From NCBI RefSeq assembly GCF_905201705.1, contig NZ_CAJKOX010000014.1, positions 28,209-92,208 on the forward strand: a stretch of 64,000 bases of DNA, read 5' to 3'. The translations under genes and the position numbers were made by a program. The first letter of the stretch is position 1; the number at the start of each line of letters is the position of its first letter. Positions 1 to 8,886 of this stretch are shown here, piece by piece. The DNA is from an uncultured Marvinbryantia sp. Lineage in GTDB: Bacteria > Bacillota > Clostridia > Lachnospirales > Lachnospiraceae. The notes beneath the pieces were generated by a model that was not told the origin of the DNA, searched no databases, and was given only the letters and a program-made list of their open reading frames with translations.

Positions 1-423
1 AAAATGTTCTCCGTGAATGTATATGGAACGATCAATATGCTTCAGATTGTTAGCCGTATTATGAGCCGTCAGGCAAGCGGTGGAAGCATCGTGAATATTG
101 CCTCTATGACAGCTTTGCGGGGCAATAAAGGACAGCTTGTATATTCCGCTACGAAGGGCGCGGTGATTTCTTTGACGAAATCTGCTGCAAAAGAACTTGC
201 AGAAAAAAAGATCAGAGTAAATGCAATAGCACCTGGGCTGACAAACACAGACATGATGCAGCAGACTGACCAAGTGAAATTACAGGACAGGATTAATAAC
301 ATCTGTATGGGACGGTTGGCGGAGCCGGAAGATATTGCTAATGCCTGCATGTTCATGATTTCGGACTTGGCGGCTTACATTTCAGGCCAGGTTTTGGCTG
401 TGGAAGGCTGCACAATTATGTGA
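1..423 (+). CDS. SDR-family oxidoreductase, FabG-like (5' partial)
   Basis: C-terminal part of a short-chain dehydrogenase/reductase; the reading frame runs off the left edge, so the nucleotide-binding TGxxxGxG region is missing. Visible are the NVYG stretch, the catalytic Ser of NIASM, the YSATKG motif (Tyr and Lys of the YxxxK active site), the RVNAIAPG loop and a SGQVLAVEG C-terminus, as in 3-oxoacyl-ACP reductases. Family members reduce keto groups with NAD(P)H. It stands 32 nt upstream of an Fe-S reductase, an AMP-ligase and a phosphopantetheinyl transferase, so reduction of a carrier-bound intermediate is the likely job (inference). The final residues end in CTIM rather than a GG motif. 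Confidence 0.85.
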   Translation, partial: KMFSVNVYGTINMLQIVSRIMSRQASGGSIVNIASMTALRGNKGQLVYSATKGAVISLTKSAAKELAEKKIRVNAIAPGLTNTDMMQQTDQVKLQDRINNICMGRLAEPEDIANACMFMISDLAAYISGQVLAVEGCTIM

Positions 424-455
424 ATTTATTGATAATTTTAACAAGGTGAATACTG

Positions 456-1649
456 ATGAATATACAACTTCCTGAAATATCCTGTACTGGTTGTGGTGCG
501 TGTATGCAGACCTGTAAACATGGGGCAATTACAATGGAACCACACGAGGATGGATTTCTTTATCCCCATATAAATATGAAACAGTGCATCCGTTGTGGAC
601 AGTGCATGAAATCTTGTCATGCCCTTGACTCCATTAATATGCTCAATAAGCCTTTATCTTGTTACGCTGCCCAGACAAGAAATGAAGATGTTCTTTATCA
701 TAGCACATCTGGTGGCCTGTTTTATGCTTTGGCAACTTGCATTTTTGAAAAGAAAGGTATTGTATATGGGTGCATATTTGATGAACATTATAACGCAATT
801 ATCAAACGGGCCGAATCGGTTGAACAGCTTGCACCGATGCATGGATCAAAATATGTTTGGAGTTCTTCTTCAGAAAGTTATTCTGAAGTTTTGCAAGATT
901 TGAAAGCCGGGAGGACGGTAATGTATTCATGTCTGCCTTGCCAGGCAGCTGGACTTAGAAAATATCTTAGAAAGCCTTATGATAATTTATATATTGTAGA
1001 TGTTTTATGTGGAGGTGCACCAAGCCCATTTGCTTTTCAGGAATACTTGCGAACATTAACAGACGAAGCTGGGAAAAGGAATTTGCGTTTCCAGTTTCGA
1101 GATAAAGATCGATATGGTACTGGAGTAAATTGTACTTATTTTGTTAATGGGAAAAAACATCATGAAACATGGTTGGAAAATAGTTTTTATTTTGCCTTTT
1201 CTTCAAAATCACGGATAACATGGAGAAGGTCATGTTATGGCTGTAATTATAAGAGCATCGCACGGGTATCTGACATTACAATAGGGGATTATTGGGGTGT
1301 GGAAAAATACCATAAGGCGTTTAATTCTAAAGATGGCGTATCAGTAGTTTTGATAAATTCCGATAAAGGTAGTGAGCTGCTTGATCAGATAAAAAGTCGG
1401 ATTATAATGGAAGAAAGCAATGTATTTCATGTAATAGAACGAAATAGCCTTGTAAAAGAAATTGAAGAAGGACATATTCATGAGCCAGAACATAGGTCAA
1501 AATTTTTTCAAATGCTGTCGTTAAAGGGGTGGAAGGCAGTTGATAGGAAATATCTTAATAGAAGACAAAAGATAATGATGAAACAAATCCTAATTAATAT
1601 TTCAGGGAGGATTCAACATAAATTTATACACAAATTAAACAGAGGATGA
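456..1649 (+). CDS. Coenzyme F420 hydrogenase/dehydrogenase beta subunit-like Fe-S protein
   Basis: 397-residue soluble protein with two N-terminal 4Fe-4S ferredoxin motifs (CTGCGACMQTC and CIRCGQCMKSC) followed by an FrhB/FdhB C-terminal domain containing SCLPCQ, SCYGCNYK and the GDYWG signature. Such proteins move electrons between ferredoxin and a flavin-linked substrate. Bacteria like this one do not generally make F420, so FAD or FMN is more plausible. Paralogues are common in exopolysaccharide and secondary-metabolite loci, often next to polysaccharide pyruvyl transferases, but none is visible here. Its stop overlaps the next start (ATGA), indicating translational coupling to the AMP-ligase. 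The substrate cannot be told from sequence. Confidence 0.85.
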   Translation: MNIQLPEISCTGCGACMQTCKHGAITMEPHEDGFLYPHINMKQCIRCGQCMKSCHALDSINMLNKPLSCYAAQTRNEDVLYHSTSGGLFYALATCIFEKKGIVYGCIFDEHYNAIIKRAESVEQLAPMHGSKYVWSSSSESYSEVLQDLKAGRTVMYSCLPCQAAGLRKYLRKPYDNLYIVDVLCGGAPSPFAFQEYLRTLTDEAGKRNLRFQFRDKDRYGTGVNCTYFVNGKKHHETWLENSFYFAFSSKSRITWRRSCYGCNYKSIARVSDITIGDYWGVEKYHKAFNSKDGVSVVLINSDKGSELLDQIKSRIIMEESNVFHVIERNSLVKEIEEGHIHEPEHRSKFFQMLSLKGWKAVDRKYLNRRQKIMMKQILINISGRIQHKFIHKLNRG

Positions 1650-3061
1650 AAAACATGTTTTTAGATATCGATAAGCATAATCAAGAAAAAATAGCTATAA
1701 AAGATGATAGTGGATACAGCCTTACTTATTCAGATATTTGCAGAGTAATTTATGAATTTGATTCTTTGAAACTCCCACGATGTGTAATTTTCTGCCTGTG
1801 TGAGAACTGTGCTGGCTCTCTGGTGGGGTATCTTGCATTTGAAAACAATAAACAGGTTCCATTGCTTCTTGGAGCGGAGTTGGATAAAGAACTGAGAGAG
1901 AACCTGGAGGCAATATACACACCGAGTTACTATTGGGTACCAGAACGGAAAGTGAAAGAAGTGGGTGGACAGGAGGTTTATTCTTCTTGCGGCTATGTCC
2001 TGCTGAGAACAGGTTACGGGAAGTATCCAATGAATCAGAAACTTTCTATGCTCCTTACCACTTCTGGCTCTACTGGCAGCCCTAAGTTGGTACGGCATAA
2101 GTATGGTAATCTGGAGGCAAATGCGGAAAATGTGGCGAAGGTCTTTTCGTGGACAGTGGATGAGGTCGGTATTTGCGACCTGCCCATGAACTATACTATG
2201 GGCTTGAACGTGATCAACAGCCATCTGGTTGTTGGAGCCTCTGTCTTGATGGTCAAGGCAAACCTTATGGATCCTGATTTCTGGGATTTTATCAAAGTTA
2301 ACGGTGGAACTAGTTTCTGCGGTGTGCCGTTTAGTTATGAGGTCATGAGGCGTATTGGTTTTGACAAGATGAATTTGCCAGAAATTCATACGCTTGCGGA
2401 AGGCGGTGGCAAGCTCACAGATAAGATGTTCAAATGGATAGCAGAATACGCTAAGAATAACGGAAAGCGTTTCTGCGCAACTTTTGGCACTAGTGAGACT
2501 AGCGCCCGCATGGCATTTCTTGATCCGGATTTGGCTATGGAGAAAGTAGGCAGTGTTGGAAAAGCAATTCCAGGCGGAGAAATTTTCCTGTTGGACGAAG
2601 CCGAAAATGCAGATGGAACCGTGACGGGTGAGCTTGGATATCGCGGACCAAATGTTACCATGGGGTATGCCCTCTGTAAAGAGGATCTCATAAAAGATGA
2701 CGAATTTTGTGGGGAGTATCATACAGGGGATATTGCAATGAGGGACAAGGATGGATTTTACTATATCATCGGCAGGAAAGGACGTTTCCTGAAGCTGTTC
2801 GGTCTCCGGGTGAGCCTTGATGAAACAGAACGTATTCTAAAAACTCAATACCCTGGTGTTGATTTTGTATGCTTGGGTGATGATAAGAAAATGAACATTT
2901 TTACAACGAATCAAGAAATAAAGAAAGAAATCATTCCATTTATCTGTACAAAAACTAATTTACACAATTCTGCGTTCAGAGTGCATTGGGTTAACGAGAT
3001 TCCGCGTAACGACTATGGAAAAGTAAAATATGCTGAAATGGAGAAAATAGTGGAAGGTTGA
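1646..3061 (+). CDS. AMP-forming acyl/aryl ligase (ANL superfamily)
   Basis: 471-residue adenylate-forming enzyme. It shows the P-loop-like A3 motif TTSGSTGSPK near residue 137, the FGTSETS A5 region, the YHTGD motif with the following IIGRKGR hinge, and a C-terminal NDYGKVK with the catalytic lysine near residue 459. The family activates a carboxylate with ATP and passes it to CoA or a carrier-protein thiol. The protein is somewhat shorter than typical acyl-CoA synthetases and has no fused carrier domain. The phosphopantetheinyl transferase next door suggests the acceptor is a carrier protein encoded beyond the left edge (inference). It overlaps the upstream Fe-S protein by 4 nt. Confidence 0.85.
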   Translation: MKNMFLDIDKHNQEKIAIKDDSGYSLTYSDICRVIYEFDSLKLPRCVIFCLCENCAGSLVGYLAFENNKQVPLLLGAELDKELRENLEAIYTPSYYWVPERKVKEVGGQEVYSSCGYVLLRTGYGKYPMNQKLSMLLTTSGSTGSPKLVRHKYGNLEANAENVAKVFSWTVDEVGICDLPMNYTMGLNVINSHLVVGASVLMVKANLMDPDFWDFIKVNGGTSFCGVPFSYEVMRRIGFDKMNLPEIHTLAEGGGKLTDKMFKWIAEYAKNNGKRFCATFGTSETSARMAFLDPDLAMEKVGSVGKAIPGGEIFLLDEAENADGTVTGELGYRGPNVTMGYALCKEDLIKDDEFCGEYHTGDIAMRDKDGFYYIIGRKGRFLKLFGLRVSLDETERILKTQYPGVDFVCLGDDKKMNIFTTNQEIKKEIIPFICTKTNLHNSAFRVHWVNEIPRNDYGKVKYAEMEKIVEG

Positions 3062-3084
3062 TCCTTGGGGTGGGCAATATTGTT

Positions 3085-3630
3085 ATGATTATTGAGTGGG
3101 AACCAGTAAAAAATATAAATAATCTACCTCCGTTTGGAGATGAATTGCCAGTCCATCTCGAAGCGTACAGAGGTGCTGTTAAGCAGGCATCTTTTTCAGC
3201 ATGGAATTTATTATACAAGGTTTTATCAGTTAATAATCTTCAGATATCTACGGTTGATTTCACAGATACTGGGAAGCCATATTTCAAAAATTCCAATATT
3301 CACTTTAGTATCTCACATAGCAGAGGAGTATGTGCCGTAGCAGTTTCTGGGCAGTCTGTTGGTGTGGATATTGAATTGCAAAAAATTAGTTATAATTTTC
3401 ACTTAATCGAACGTTCACTTACAGAAAAAGAACAAAAGTTATTCGACGGAGATTTCACGCGGATTTGGTGTCGAAAAGAAGCTGTTGCAAAGATGACTGG
3501 AAAAGGGATTACAGGATATCCGAATAATATTGATACAACAGATTACCAGTTTCGGGAGCAGAAAATAGAATTTTCAGGAAAAACATATTGGCTTGTTGCT
3601 GTAAATTGTTGTGATCATCAAAAAGTATAG
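3085..3630 (+). CDS. 4'-phosphopantetheinyl transferase, Sfp-like
   Basis: Transfers phosphopantetheine from CoA to a serine of carrier proteins. Motifs seen: SISHSRG, the Mg-binding GVDIE and WCRKEAVAK (the WxxKEA motif). At about 180 residues it is a little shorter than Sfp. The ATG chosen lies behind a GGGGTGGG stretch; a TTG 27 nt upstream that overlaps the ligase stop is the alternative. As the last gene of the run ketoreductase/Fe-S protein/ligase it probably activates the carrier protein of this edge cluster. AT-rich like its neighbours and unlike the housekeeping genes that follow. Confidence 0.85.
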   Translation: MIIEWEPVKNINNLPPFGDELPVHLEAYRGAVKQASFSAWNLLYKVLSVNNLQISTVDFTDTGKPYFKNSNIHFSISHSRGVCAVAVSGQSVGVDIELQKISYNFHLIERSLTEKEQKLFDGDFTRIWCRKEAVAKMTGKGITGYPNNIDTTDYQFREQKIEFSGKTYWLVAVNCCDHQKV

Positions 3631-3803
3631 TTCAGATTTCGGATAATTTGATTGGAGAATCCGGACTCGTATACTGGCATATCTTCCTTTTTGGTGCAGT
3701 CGTTTCAAAGTGAGTGGATATATATGTGATTGTGCAGAAATACAGGGGTTATAGGGAACATATAGAACACATATTTAAAATGGGCAGATGGAGAGACAGA
3801 AAG

Positions 3804-4670
3804 ATGAATATGAAAACATTTTTTACAAAGTGCGCGGCGATGATTATGCTATTGCTGGCGCTCTGGGGTACAGAGGTTGTTTATGCCCAGGAAGAGTATT
3901 CGGATGAGCAGGAAAGCTACAATCTGCTTCTGATTGGCACGGATCATCGGGATGACAGTTGGAACGGTAACTCAGATGTAATGATTCTGGTGACAATCAA
4001 TCAAGATTCAGAGGAGATTATTCTGACTTCGTTTATGAGGGATTTGTATGCTGACATTCCGGGTTATGGCGTGCATAAATTAAATTACGCCTTTGCAGTC
4101 GGCGGAGGAGATGTACTGGTTCAGACACTGGAGGATAATTACCGGCTGCAGATTGACAATTATGCAATCGTAGATTTTATGGATATGGCGAACATTGTTG
4201 ATCTGCTGGGCGGTGTAGAGATTACGCTTTCTGATGAAGAATGTGTAAACCTTAATTCAAATCTGGCTCAGTTGGGAGTTCCAGAAGAAAACTATATCTA
4301 TACAGGCGGAACCTACCTGCTGGATGGATATCAGGCAGTTGCTTACATGCGCATCCGTTATGTCGGCAATAGTGATTATCAGAGAACACAGCGCCAGCGT
4401 GATGTACTGAAAGAAATTTTTGCATCTCTGAAGGAACGGAACACGGCAGAGCTGCTGACGATTTCTGCGGAAATAATTGCGCAGATAGAGCATAATATTC
4501 AACCGGTAGAAATGATAAAGCTTACAGCTATGCTGCCGCAATTTACAAAATATGAGTTGTCGGAAGAACGGATTCCTTACGATGATTTGTACTATTCACA
4601 GGATGAAATGCTGGTTCCGGATTTTGAAGCGACGATTGCAAGGCTGCATGAGACGCTGGGGATAGAATAG
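3804..4670 (+). CDS. LCP (LytR-CpsA-Psr) family cell-wall glycopolymer ligase
   Basis: Secreted, membrane-anchored enzyme of the family that transfers teichoic acid or polysaccharide from undecaprenyl carrier to peptidoglycan. The start behind GGAGAG gives a short basic N-terminus and a hydrophobic signal/anchor (IMLLLALWG) ending near VYAQ. The LCP core is visible: LLIGTDHRDD, SFMRDLY, KLNYAF, LLGGVEI, and the Arg-rich RIRYVGNSDYQRTQRQR that binds the pyrophosphate. 288 residues, near the family minimum. In-frame starts up to 90 nt upstream exist (GTG and ATG) but would place about 30 residues before the signal. Transcribed alone. Confidence 0.88.
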   Translation: MNMKTFFTKCAAMIMLLLALWGTEVVYAQEEYSDEQESYNLLLIGTDHRDDSWNGNSDVMILVTINQDSEEIILTSFMRDLYADIPGYGVHKLNYAFAVGGGDVLVQTLEDNYRLQIDNYAIVDFMDMANIVDLLGGVEITLSDEECVNLNSNLAQLGVPEENYIYTGGTYLLDGYQAVAYMRIRYVGNSDYQRTQRQRDVLKEIFASLKERNTAELLTISAEIIAQIEHNIQPVEMIKLTAMLPQFTKYELSEERIPYDDLYYSQDEMLVPDFEATIARLHETLGIE

Positions 4671-4793
4671 AAAAAGAAAAGTGGACATCGAAAAAATGCT
4701 TGTCCAGGGAAAAAATATATGTTAATCTATCCATATCAGCGGTGGTGTCGGTCAATGCAAAACCGCGGGGACACTGCCAATATTATAGAGTGA

Positions 4794-4824
4794 AAAGCCG
4801 TATGCGTTACGCGTGTACGGCTTT
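4794..4824 (+). terminator. Hairpin after LCP gene, possible terminator
   Basis: Nine-base stem AAAGCCGTA/TACGGCTTT with an inner GCG-TTA-CGC helix. The T-tract after it is poor (GTGTAATGTTTT), so it may be a weak terminator or an RNA-stabilising hairpin just ahead of the flavoprotein operon. Confidence 0.4.
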
Positions 4825-4856
4825 GTGTAATGTTTTGGCAGCAGAAAGGAAGTTAC

Positions 4857-6185
4857 ATGAGAAAAATACTCGTCATCGGCGGCGGCGCGGCGGGCATGTT
4901 TGCTGCGATCGCGGCGGCGCCGGGCAATGAAGTCCATATTTACGAAAAAAATGAGCGGCTTGGGAAAAAGCTCTATATCACTGGAAAGGGCAGATGCAAC
5001 CTTACGAATGCCTGCGATGTGGAGGAGCTGTTTGAGGCGGTCTGCACAAACCGCAAATTCCTGTACAGCGCGTTTTATGGCTGCACCAATGCGGACGTGA
5101 TTTGCTTTTTTGAGGCGCACGGCTGCAAGACCAAAACAGAGCGCGGTCAGCGCGTATTCCCGGTTTCCGACAAGTCAGCGGATGTGATCGATGCATTGCG
5201 GCGCGCTCTGCGCGACGCCGGGGTACACATTCATTTCAATACAGAGGTTCGGGAGGTGCTCACTGCGGACAGAGCCGCTGCGGGAATCCTTCTCGCGGAT
5301 GGGACAAAGGTCTGCGGCGATGCCGTGATCGTGGCGACCGGCGGACTTTCCTACCCGAGTACCGGATCCACCGGGGACGGCTATCGCTTTGCTAAGGAAT
5401 GCGGCCATGCGGTGACAGAGCAGTATCCCTCGCTGGTGCCGTTTAATGCAAAAGAAGCGTTTGTGAAGGAACTGCAGGGACTTTCACTTCGGAATGTCAG
5501 GCTTTCTGTTTATGACGGAACGAAGCGTCTCTATGAGGACTTTGGAGAAATGATGTTCACACACTTCGGCGTGACTGGTCCGCTGGTTCTGACTGCGAGT
5601 GCGGCAGTGCAGAAAAAGCTGCGCCAGAAGGAGCTAAAGCTGGTGATCGACCTGAAACCGGCGCTGAGCGAGGAGCAGCTTGACGCAAGGCTGCTGCGGG
5701 AATTCGAAGAGGGGAAAAACAAACAATTCAAAAATGTGATCGGGAATCTCTTCCCGGCAAAACTTACGCCGGTGATGCAAAAGCTTTCCGGAATTTCACC
5801 GGAGAAAAAGGTGAATGAGATTTCGCGCGCGGAGCGGACTGGCTTTGTCCATCAGATCAAACATTTGGAGTTGACGGCGACAGGGCTGCGAGATTATAAT
5901 GAAGCTATTATTACAAAGGGCGGCGTTGCTGTTAAAGAGATTAATCCGGCAACGATGGAGTCTAAGCTGGTGCAGGGCTTGTATTTTGCAGGCGAGGTGC
6001 TGGATGTCGACGCACTGACGGGCGGTTTCAATCTGCAGATTGCCTGGTCTACCGGTTACGCGGCTGGTGCGCATCTGGCTGCGGCGAATACACAGCAGGA
6101 GGACGAAGGCAGGGAAGAGGTTGGGCGACAGAACGGTCTGAGCATCAGATGCGCCGCCGAAGACACAGGACAGGAGGTAGTATGA
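4857..6185 (+). CDS. NAD(P)/FAD-dependent oxidoreductase, HI0933/BaiN-like
   Basis: 442-residue flavoprotein. The N-terminal dinucleotide fold is clear (VIGGGAAGMFAAIAA), followed by GKGRCNLTN and the C-terminal FAGEVLDVDALTGGFN FAD-binding signature. Members of this family are widespread in Clostridia. One, BaiN, was reported to act in bile-acid dehydroxylation, but most are of unknown substrate and that function should not be assumed here. The start follows AAAGGAAG. The stop overlaps the cmk start (ATGA), placing it first in an operon with cmk, ispH and rpsA. Confidence 0.85.
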   Translation: MRKILVIGGGAAGMFAAIAAAPGNEVHIYEKNERLGKKLYITGKGRCNLTNACDVEELFEAVCTNRKFLYSAFYGCTNADVICFFEAHGCKTKTERGQRVFPVSDKSADVIDALRRALRDAGVHIHFNTEVREVLTADRAAAGILLADGTKVCGDAVIVATGGLSYPSTGSTGDGYRFAKECGHAVTEQYPSLVPFNAKEAFVKELQGLSLRNVRLSVYDGTKRLYEDFGEMMFTHFGVTGPLVLTASAAVQKKLRQKELKLVIDLKPALSEEQLDARLLREFEEGKNKQFKNVIGNLFPAKLTPVMQKLSGISPEKKVNEISRAERTGFVHQIKHLELTATGLRDYNEAIITKGGVAVKEINPATMESKLVQGLYFAGEVLDVDALTGGFNLQIAWSTGYAAGAHLAAANTQQEDEGREEVGRQNGLSIRCAAEDTGQEVV

Positions 6186-6850
6186 CGTACAATATTGCGA
6201 TAGACGGACCGGCAGGTGCAGGAAAAAGTACCATTGCCAGAAGGGTTGCAAAGGAGCTTTCTTTCATTTATGTGGATACCGGGGCGATGTACCGTACCAT
6301 CGCGCTCTCGCTGCTTCGCGGCGGTATCGATGCGAAAGATGAGGCACGGGTGTCGGAGGCGCTGCCGGGAATCCAGGTATCCATCGCTTACCGGGACGGG
6401 GAACAGCAGATGCTGTTAAATGGAGAAAATGTGTCCGGGCTGATACGCACGGAAGAAGTGGGAAACATGGCATCGAAGGCGGCTGCACTCCCCTGTGTGA
6501 GGGAAAAGCTGCTGGATCTGCAAAAGGAATTGGCGCGCACGCACGATGTTGTGATGGACGGAAGGGATATTGGCACGAATATCCTGCCGGATGCACAGCT
6601 CAAGATTTACCTGACGGCGAGCGCCGATACAAGAGCAGAGAGGCGTTTTAGGGAGCTGGAGGCAAAGGGAATCTCCTGCAGCCTTGAGGAGATCCGGGAG
6701 GATATCATTATGCGCGACGAGCAGGACATGCACCGCGAAATTGCGCCGCTGATGCAGGCGGAGGACGCCGTATTTCTGGATTCCTCAGAAATGTCAGTCG
6801 ACGAGGTGACAGAAAAGATCAAATCACTCTGTAGATGGGAAAAGAAATAA
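6182..6850 (+). CDS. cmk: Cytidylate kinase
   Basis: 222-residue kinase that phosphorylates CMP/dCMP to the diphosphate. The P-loop GPAGAGKSTIARR, the VDTGAMYR substrate motif and DGRDIGTNILP are all intact, and the length is standard. AGGAGG sits 4 nt before the ATG, inside the end of the flavoprotein gene. The order cmk-ispH-rpsA is conserved in clostridia. Confidence 0.96.
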   Translation: MTYNIAIDGPAGAGKSTIARRVAKELSFIYVDTGAMYRTIALSLLRGGIDAKDEARVSEALPGIQVSIAYRDGEQQMLLNGENVSGLIRTEEVGNMASKAAALPCVREKLLDLQKELARTHDVVMDGRDIGTNILPDAQLKIYLTASADTRAERRFRELEAKGISCSLEEIREDIIMRDEQDMHREIAPLMQAEDAVFLDSSEMSVDEVTEKIKSLCRWEKK

Positions 6851-6852
6851 AG

Positions 6853-7704
6853 ATGGAAGTAATCGTTGCAAAAACAGCCGGATTTTGCTTTGGCGTACAG
6901 CGTGCAGTTGATAAAGTATACGAGCAGACGGAAAAGAAAAAAGGACCTATTTACACATATGGTCCGATCATTCACAATGAGGAGGTCGTGAAGGATCTGG
7001 AGGCGCGGGGCGTACGTGTCATCGAGTCGCGCCGTGAGCTGGAACAGCTTGCCAGCGGAACGGTTATTATCCGCTCCCATGGAGTGGGCAGGGATATTTA
7101 CCGCCTGATCCAGGAAAAAGGGCTGGAGCTGGTAGATGCCACCTGTCCGTTTGTGAAAAAGATACATCGGATAGTGGAAAAAGAGAGCAGGGAAGGAAAA
7201 CAGATCGTAATTATCGGAAGCGACAGCCATCCGGAAGTTGAGGGAATCAAAGGCTGGTGTGTGGGAAAGACGACGGTGATCGCCACTGAGGAAGAAGCGG
7301 AAGGCTTCGTCCCGGAAGCCGGAAAAAATCTGTGCATCGTATCACAGACGACATTTAACAACAATAAATTCAAAAATTTAGTTGAAATTATTTCTAAAAA
7401 GGGTTATGATAGTAATGCTATCAATACGATCTGCAGTGCAACCGACGAACGTCAGCGCGAAGCGGCGCAGATTGCAAAGCGGGCGGGCGCTATGATTGTT
7501 ATTGGCGGCAGGCACAGTTCAAATACACAGAAGCTATTTGAGATATGCCAAAAAGAATGCGAAAATACTTACTATATACAGACACTTGTAGACTTGGAGC
7601 CAATATTATTACCTCCTGTCGATTGCGTAGGTATTACTGCAGGGGCATCTACCCCCAATCATATTATTAAGGAGGTTCAAACATATGTCAGAAATGAGTT
7701 TTGA
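6853..7704 (+). CDS. ispH: 4-hydroxy-3-methylbut-2-enyl diphosphate reductase
   Basis: Last step of the MEP isoprenoid pathway: reductive dehydration of HMBPP to IPP and DMAPP by a 4Fe-4S enzyme. The three cluster cysteines are present in KTAGFCFGV, VDATCPFVKK and INTICSATDERQ. 283 residues. An upstream in-frame ATG inside cmk would add six residues; the chosen start matches the family N-terminus MEVIVAKTAGFC. In several clostridia IspH is fused to ribosomal protein S1; here they are separate genes overlapping by 20 nt. Confidence 0.95.
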   Translation: MEVIVAKTAGFCFGVQRAVDKVYEQTEKKKGPIYTYGPIIHNEEVVKDLEARGVRVIESRRELEQLASGTVIIRSHGVGRDIYRLIQEKGLELVDATCPFVKKIHRIVEKESREGKQIVIIGSDSHPEVEGIKGWCVGKTTVIATEEEAEGFVPEAGKNLCIVSQTTFNNNKFKNLVEIISKKGYDSNAINTICSATDERQREAAQIAKRAGAMIVIGGRHSSNTQKLFEICQKECENTYYIQTLVDLEPILLPPVDCVGITAGASTPNHIIKEVQTYVRNEF

Positions 7705-8779
7705 ACAAATGCTGGAGGAATCACTGAAAACAATTCACAATGGAGAAATCGTTGAGGGAACAGTCATCGACGTAAAAGAAGATGAGATCGTTCTGAACAT
7801 CGGCTATAAAGCAGATGGCATCATTTCGAAGAATGAATATACAAACGATGCAGGCGTCGATCTCAGAGATGTTGTAAAAGTTGGCGATACGATGGAAGCA
7901 AAGGTACTCAAGGTAAACGATGGAGACGGTCAGGTGGCGCTTACCTACAAGAAGCTTGCCGCTGAGAAGGGCAACAAGAGACTGGAGGAGGCTTTCAACA
8001 ACCATGAGGTACTGAAAGCAACTGTTACGCAGGTACTGTCCGGCGGTCTGAGCGTTGTGATAGATGAGGCGCGGGTATTTATCCCGGCAAGCCTGGTGTC
8101 CGATACCTATGAAAAGAATCTGGAGAAATTTGCTGATCAGGAGATCGAGTTTGTTATCACGGAGTTCAATCCGCGCAGACGCAGAATCATTGGCGACCGT
8201 AAGCAGCTTCTGGTTGCGAAGAAGGAAGAGATGCAGAAAGCGCTGTTCGAGAGAATCCATGTCGGCGATGTTGTTGAGGGTGTTGTCAAAAACATCACAG
8301 ATTTCGGTGCGTTCGTAGACCTTGGCGGAGCAGACGGTCTGCTTCATATCTCCGAGATGTCTTGGGGCAGAGTTGACAATCCGAGAAAGATCTTTAACGT
8401 AGGCGATAAGCTGAAAGTCCTTCTCAAGGACATCAATGGAAGCAAGATCGCACTCAGCCTGAAGTTTGAGGACGAGAATCCGTGGCTGACTGCGGCAGAG
8501 AAATATGCGGCGGGCAATGTTGTTACCGGACGCGTGGCAAGAATGACAGATTTCGGCGCTTTTGTAGAGCTGGAGCCGGGTGTGGATGCGCTGCTCCATG
8601 TATCTCAGATTTCTCACGATCATGTAGAGAAGCCGTCGGATGTTCTGAAGGTAGGACAGGAAATCGAAGCAAAGGTAGTCGATTTCAATGGCGAAGATAA
8701 GAAGATCAGCCTCAGCATGAAGGCTCTGGAGAATGCTTCTGCAAAAGAAGAAGCACCGGCAGAGGAAGATGCAGAATAA
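7685..8779 (+). CDS. rpsA: Ribosomal protein S1 homologue (four S1 domains)
   Basis: RNA-binding translation factor with four S1 OB-fold repeats at roughly residues 18-88, 105-170, 192-260 and 277-347; repeats 3 and 4 carry ITDFGAFVDL and MTDFGAFVEL cores. The tail is acidic (EEAPAEEDAE). 364 residues is typical of Firmicutes, shorter than the six-domain enterobacterial S1. A strong AAGGAGG inside the end of ispH drives independent initiation. A mobile island begins just after its stop and seems to have split its terminator. Confidence 0.93.
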   Translation: MSEMSFEQMLEESLKTIHNGEIVEGTVIDVKEDEIVLNIGYKADGIISKNEYTNDAGVDLRDVVKVGDTMEAKVLKVNDGDGQVALTYKKLAAEKGNKRLEEAFNNHEVLKATVTQVLSGGLSVVIDEARVFIPASLVSDTYEKNLEKFADQEIEFVITEFNPRRRRIIGDRKQLLVAKKEEMQKALFERIHVGDVVEGVVKNITDFGAFVDLGGADGLLHISEMSWGRVDNPRKIFNVGDKLKVLLKDINGSKIALSLKFEDENPWLTAAEKYAAGNVVTGRVARMTDFGAFVELEPGVDALLHVSQISHDHVEKPSDVLKVGQEIEAKVVDFNGEDKKISLSMKALENASAKEEAPAEEDAE

Positions 8780-8786
8780 GCATAAG

Positions 8787-8831
8787 AAAAAGGATACCCG
8801 TTGGGGACCCTCCGTAAGGAAGGTACCCCAA
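8787..8831 (+). terminator. rpsA 3' region: half-terminator plus island-proximal hairpin
   Basis: AAAAAGGATAC is the exact complement of GTATCCTTTTT found 3.9 kb downstream, so it looks like the left arm of the original rpsA terminator. Immediately after it, TTGGGG...CCCCAA forms a second stem but has no T-tract behind it. Termination efficiency after rpsA is therefore uncertain. Confidence 0.4.
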
Positions 8832-8886
8832 GCGCGACTTTGTATCTCAATTAAATATTATTGTGTGAATGCGGTGTAGTCATAGG

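Noticed and set aside
456..1649. True coenzyme F420 hydrogenase
   Set aside because: The FrhB-like domain is shared by many flavin-dependent reductases, and nothing here suggests F420 synthesis or a hydrogenase complex.
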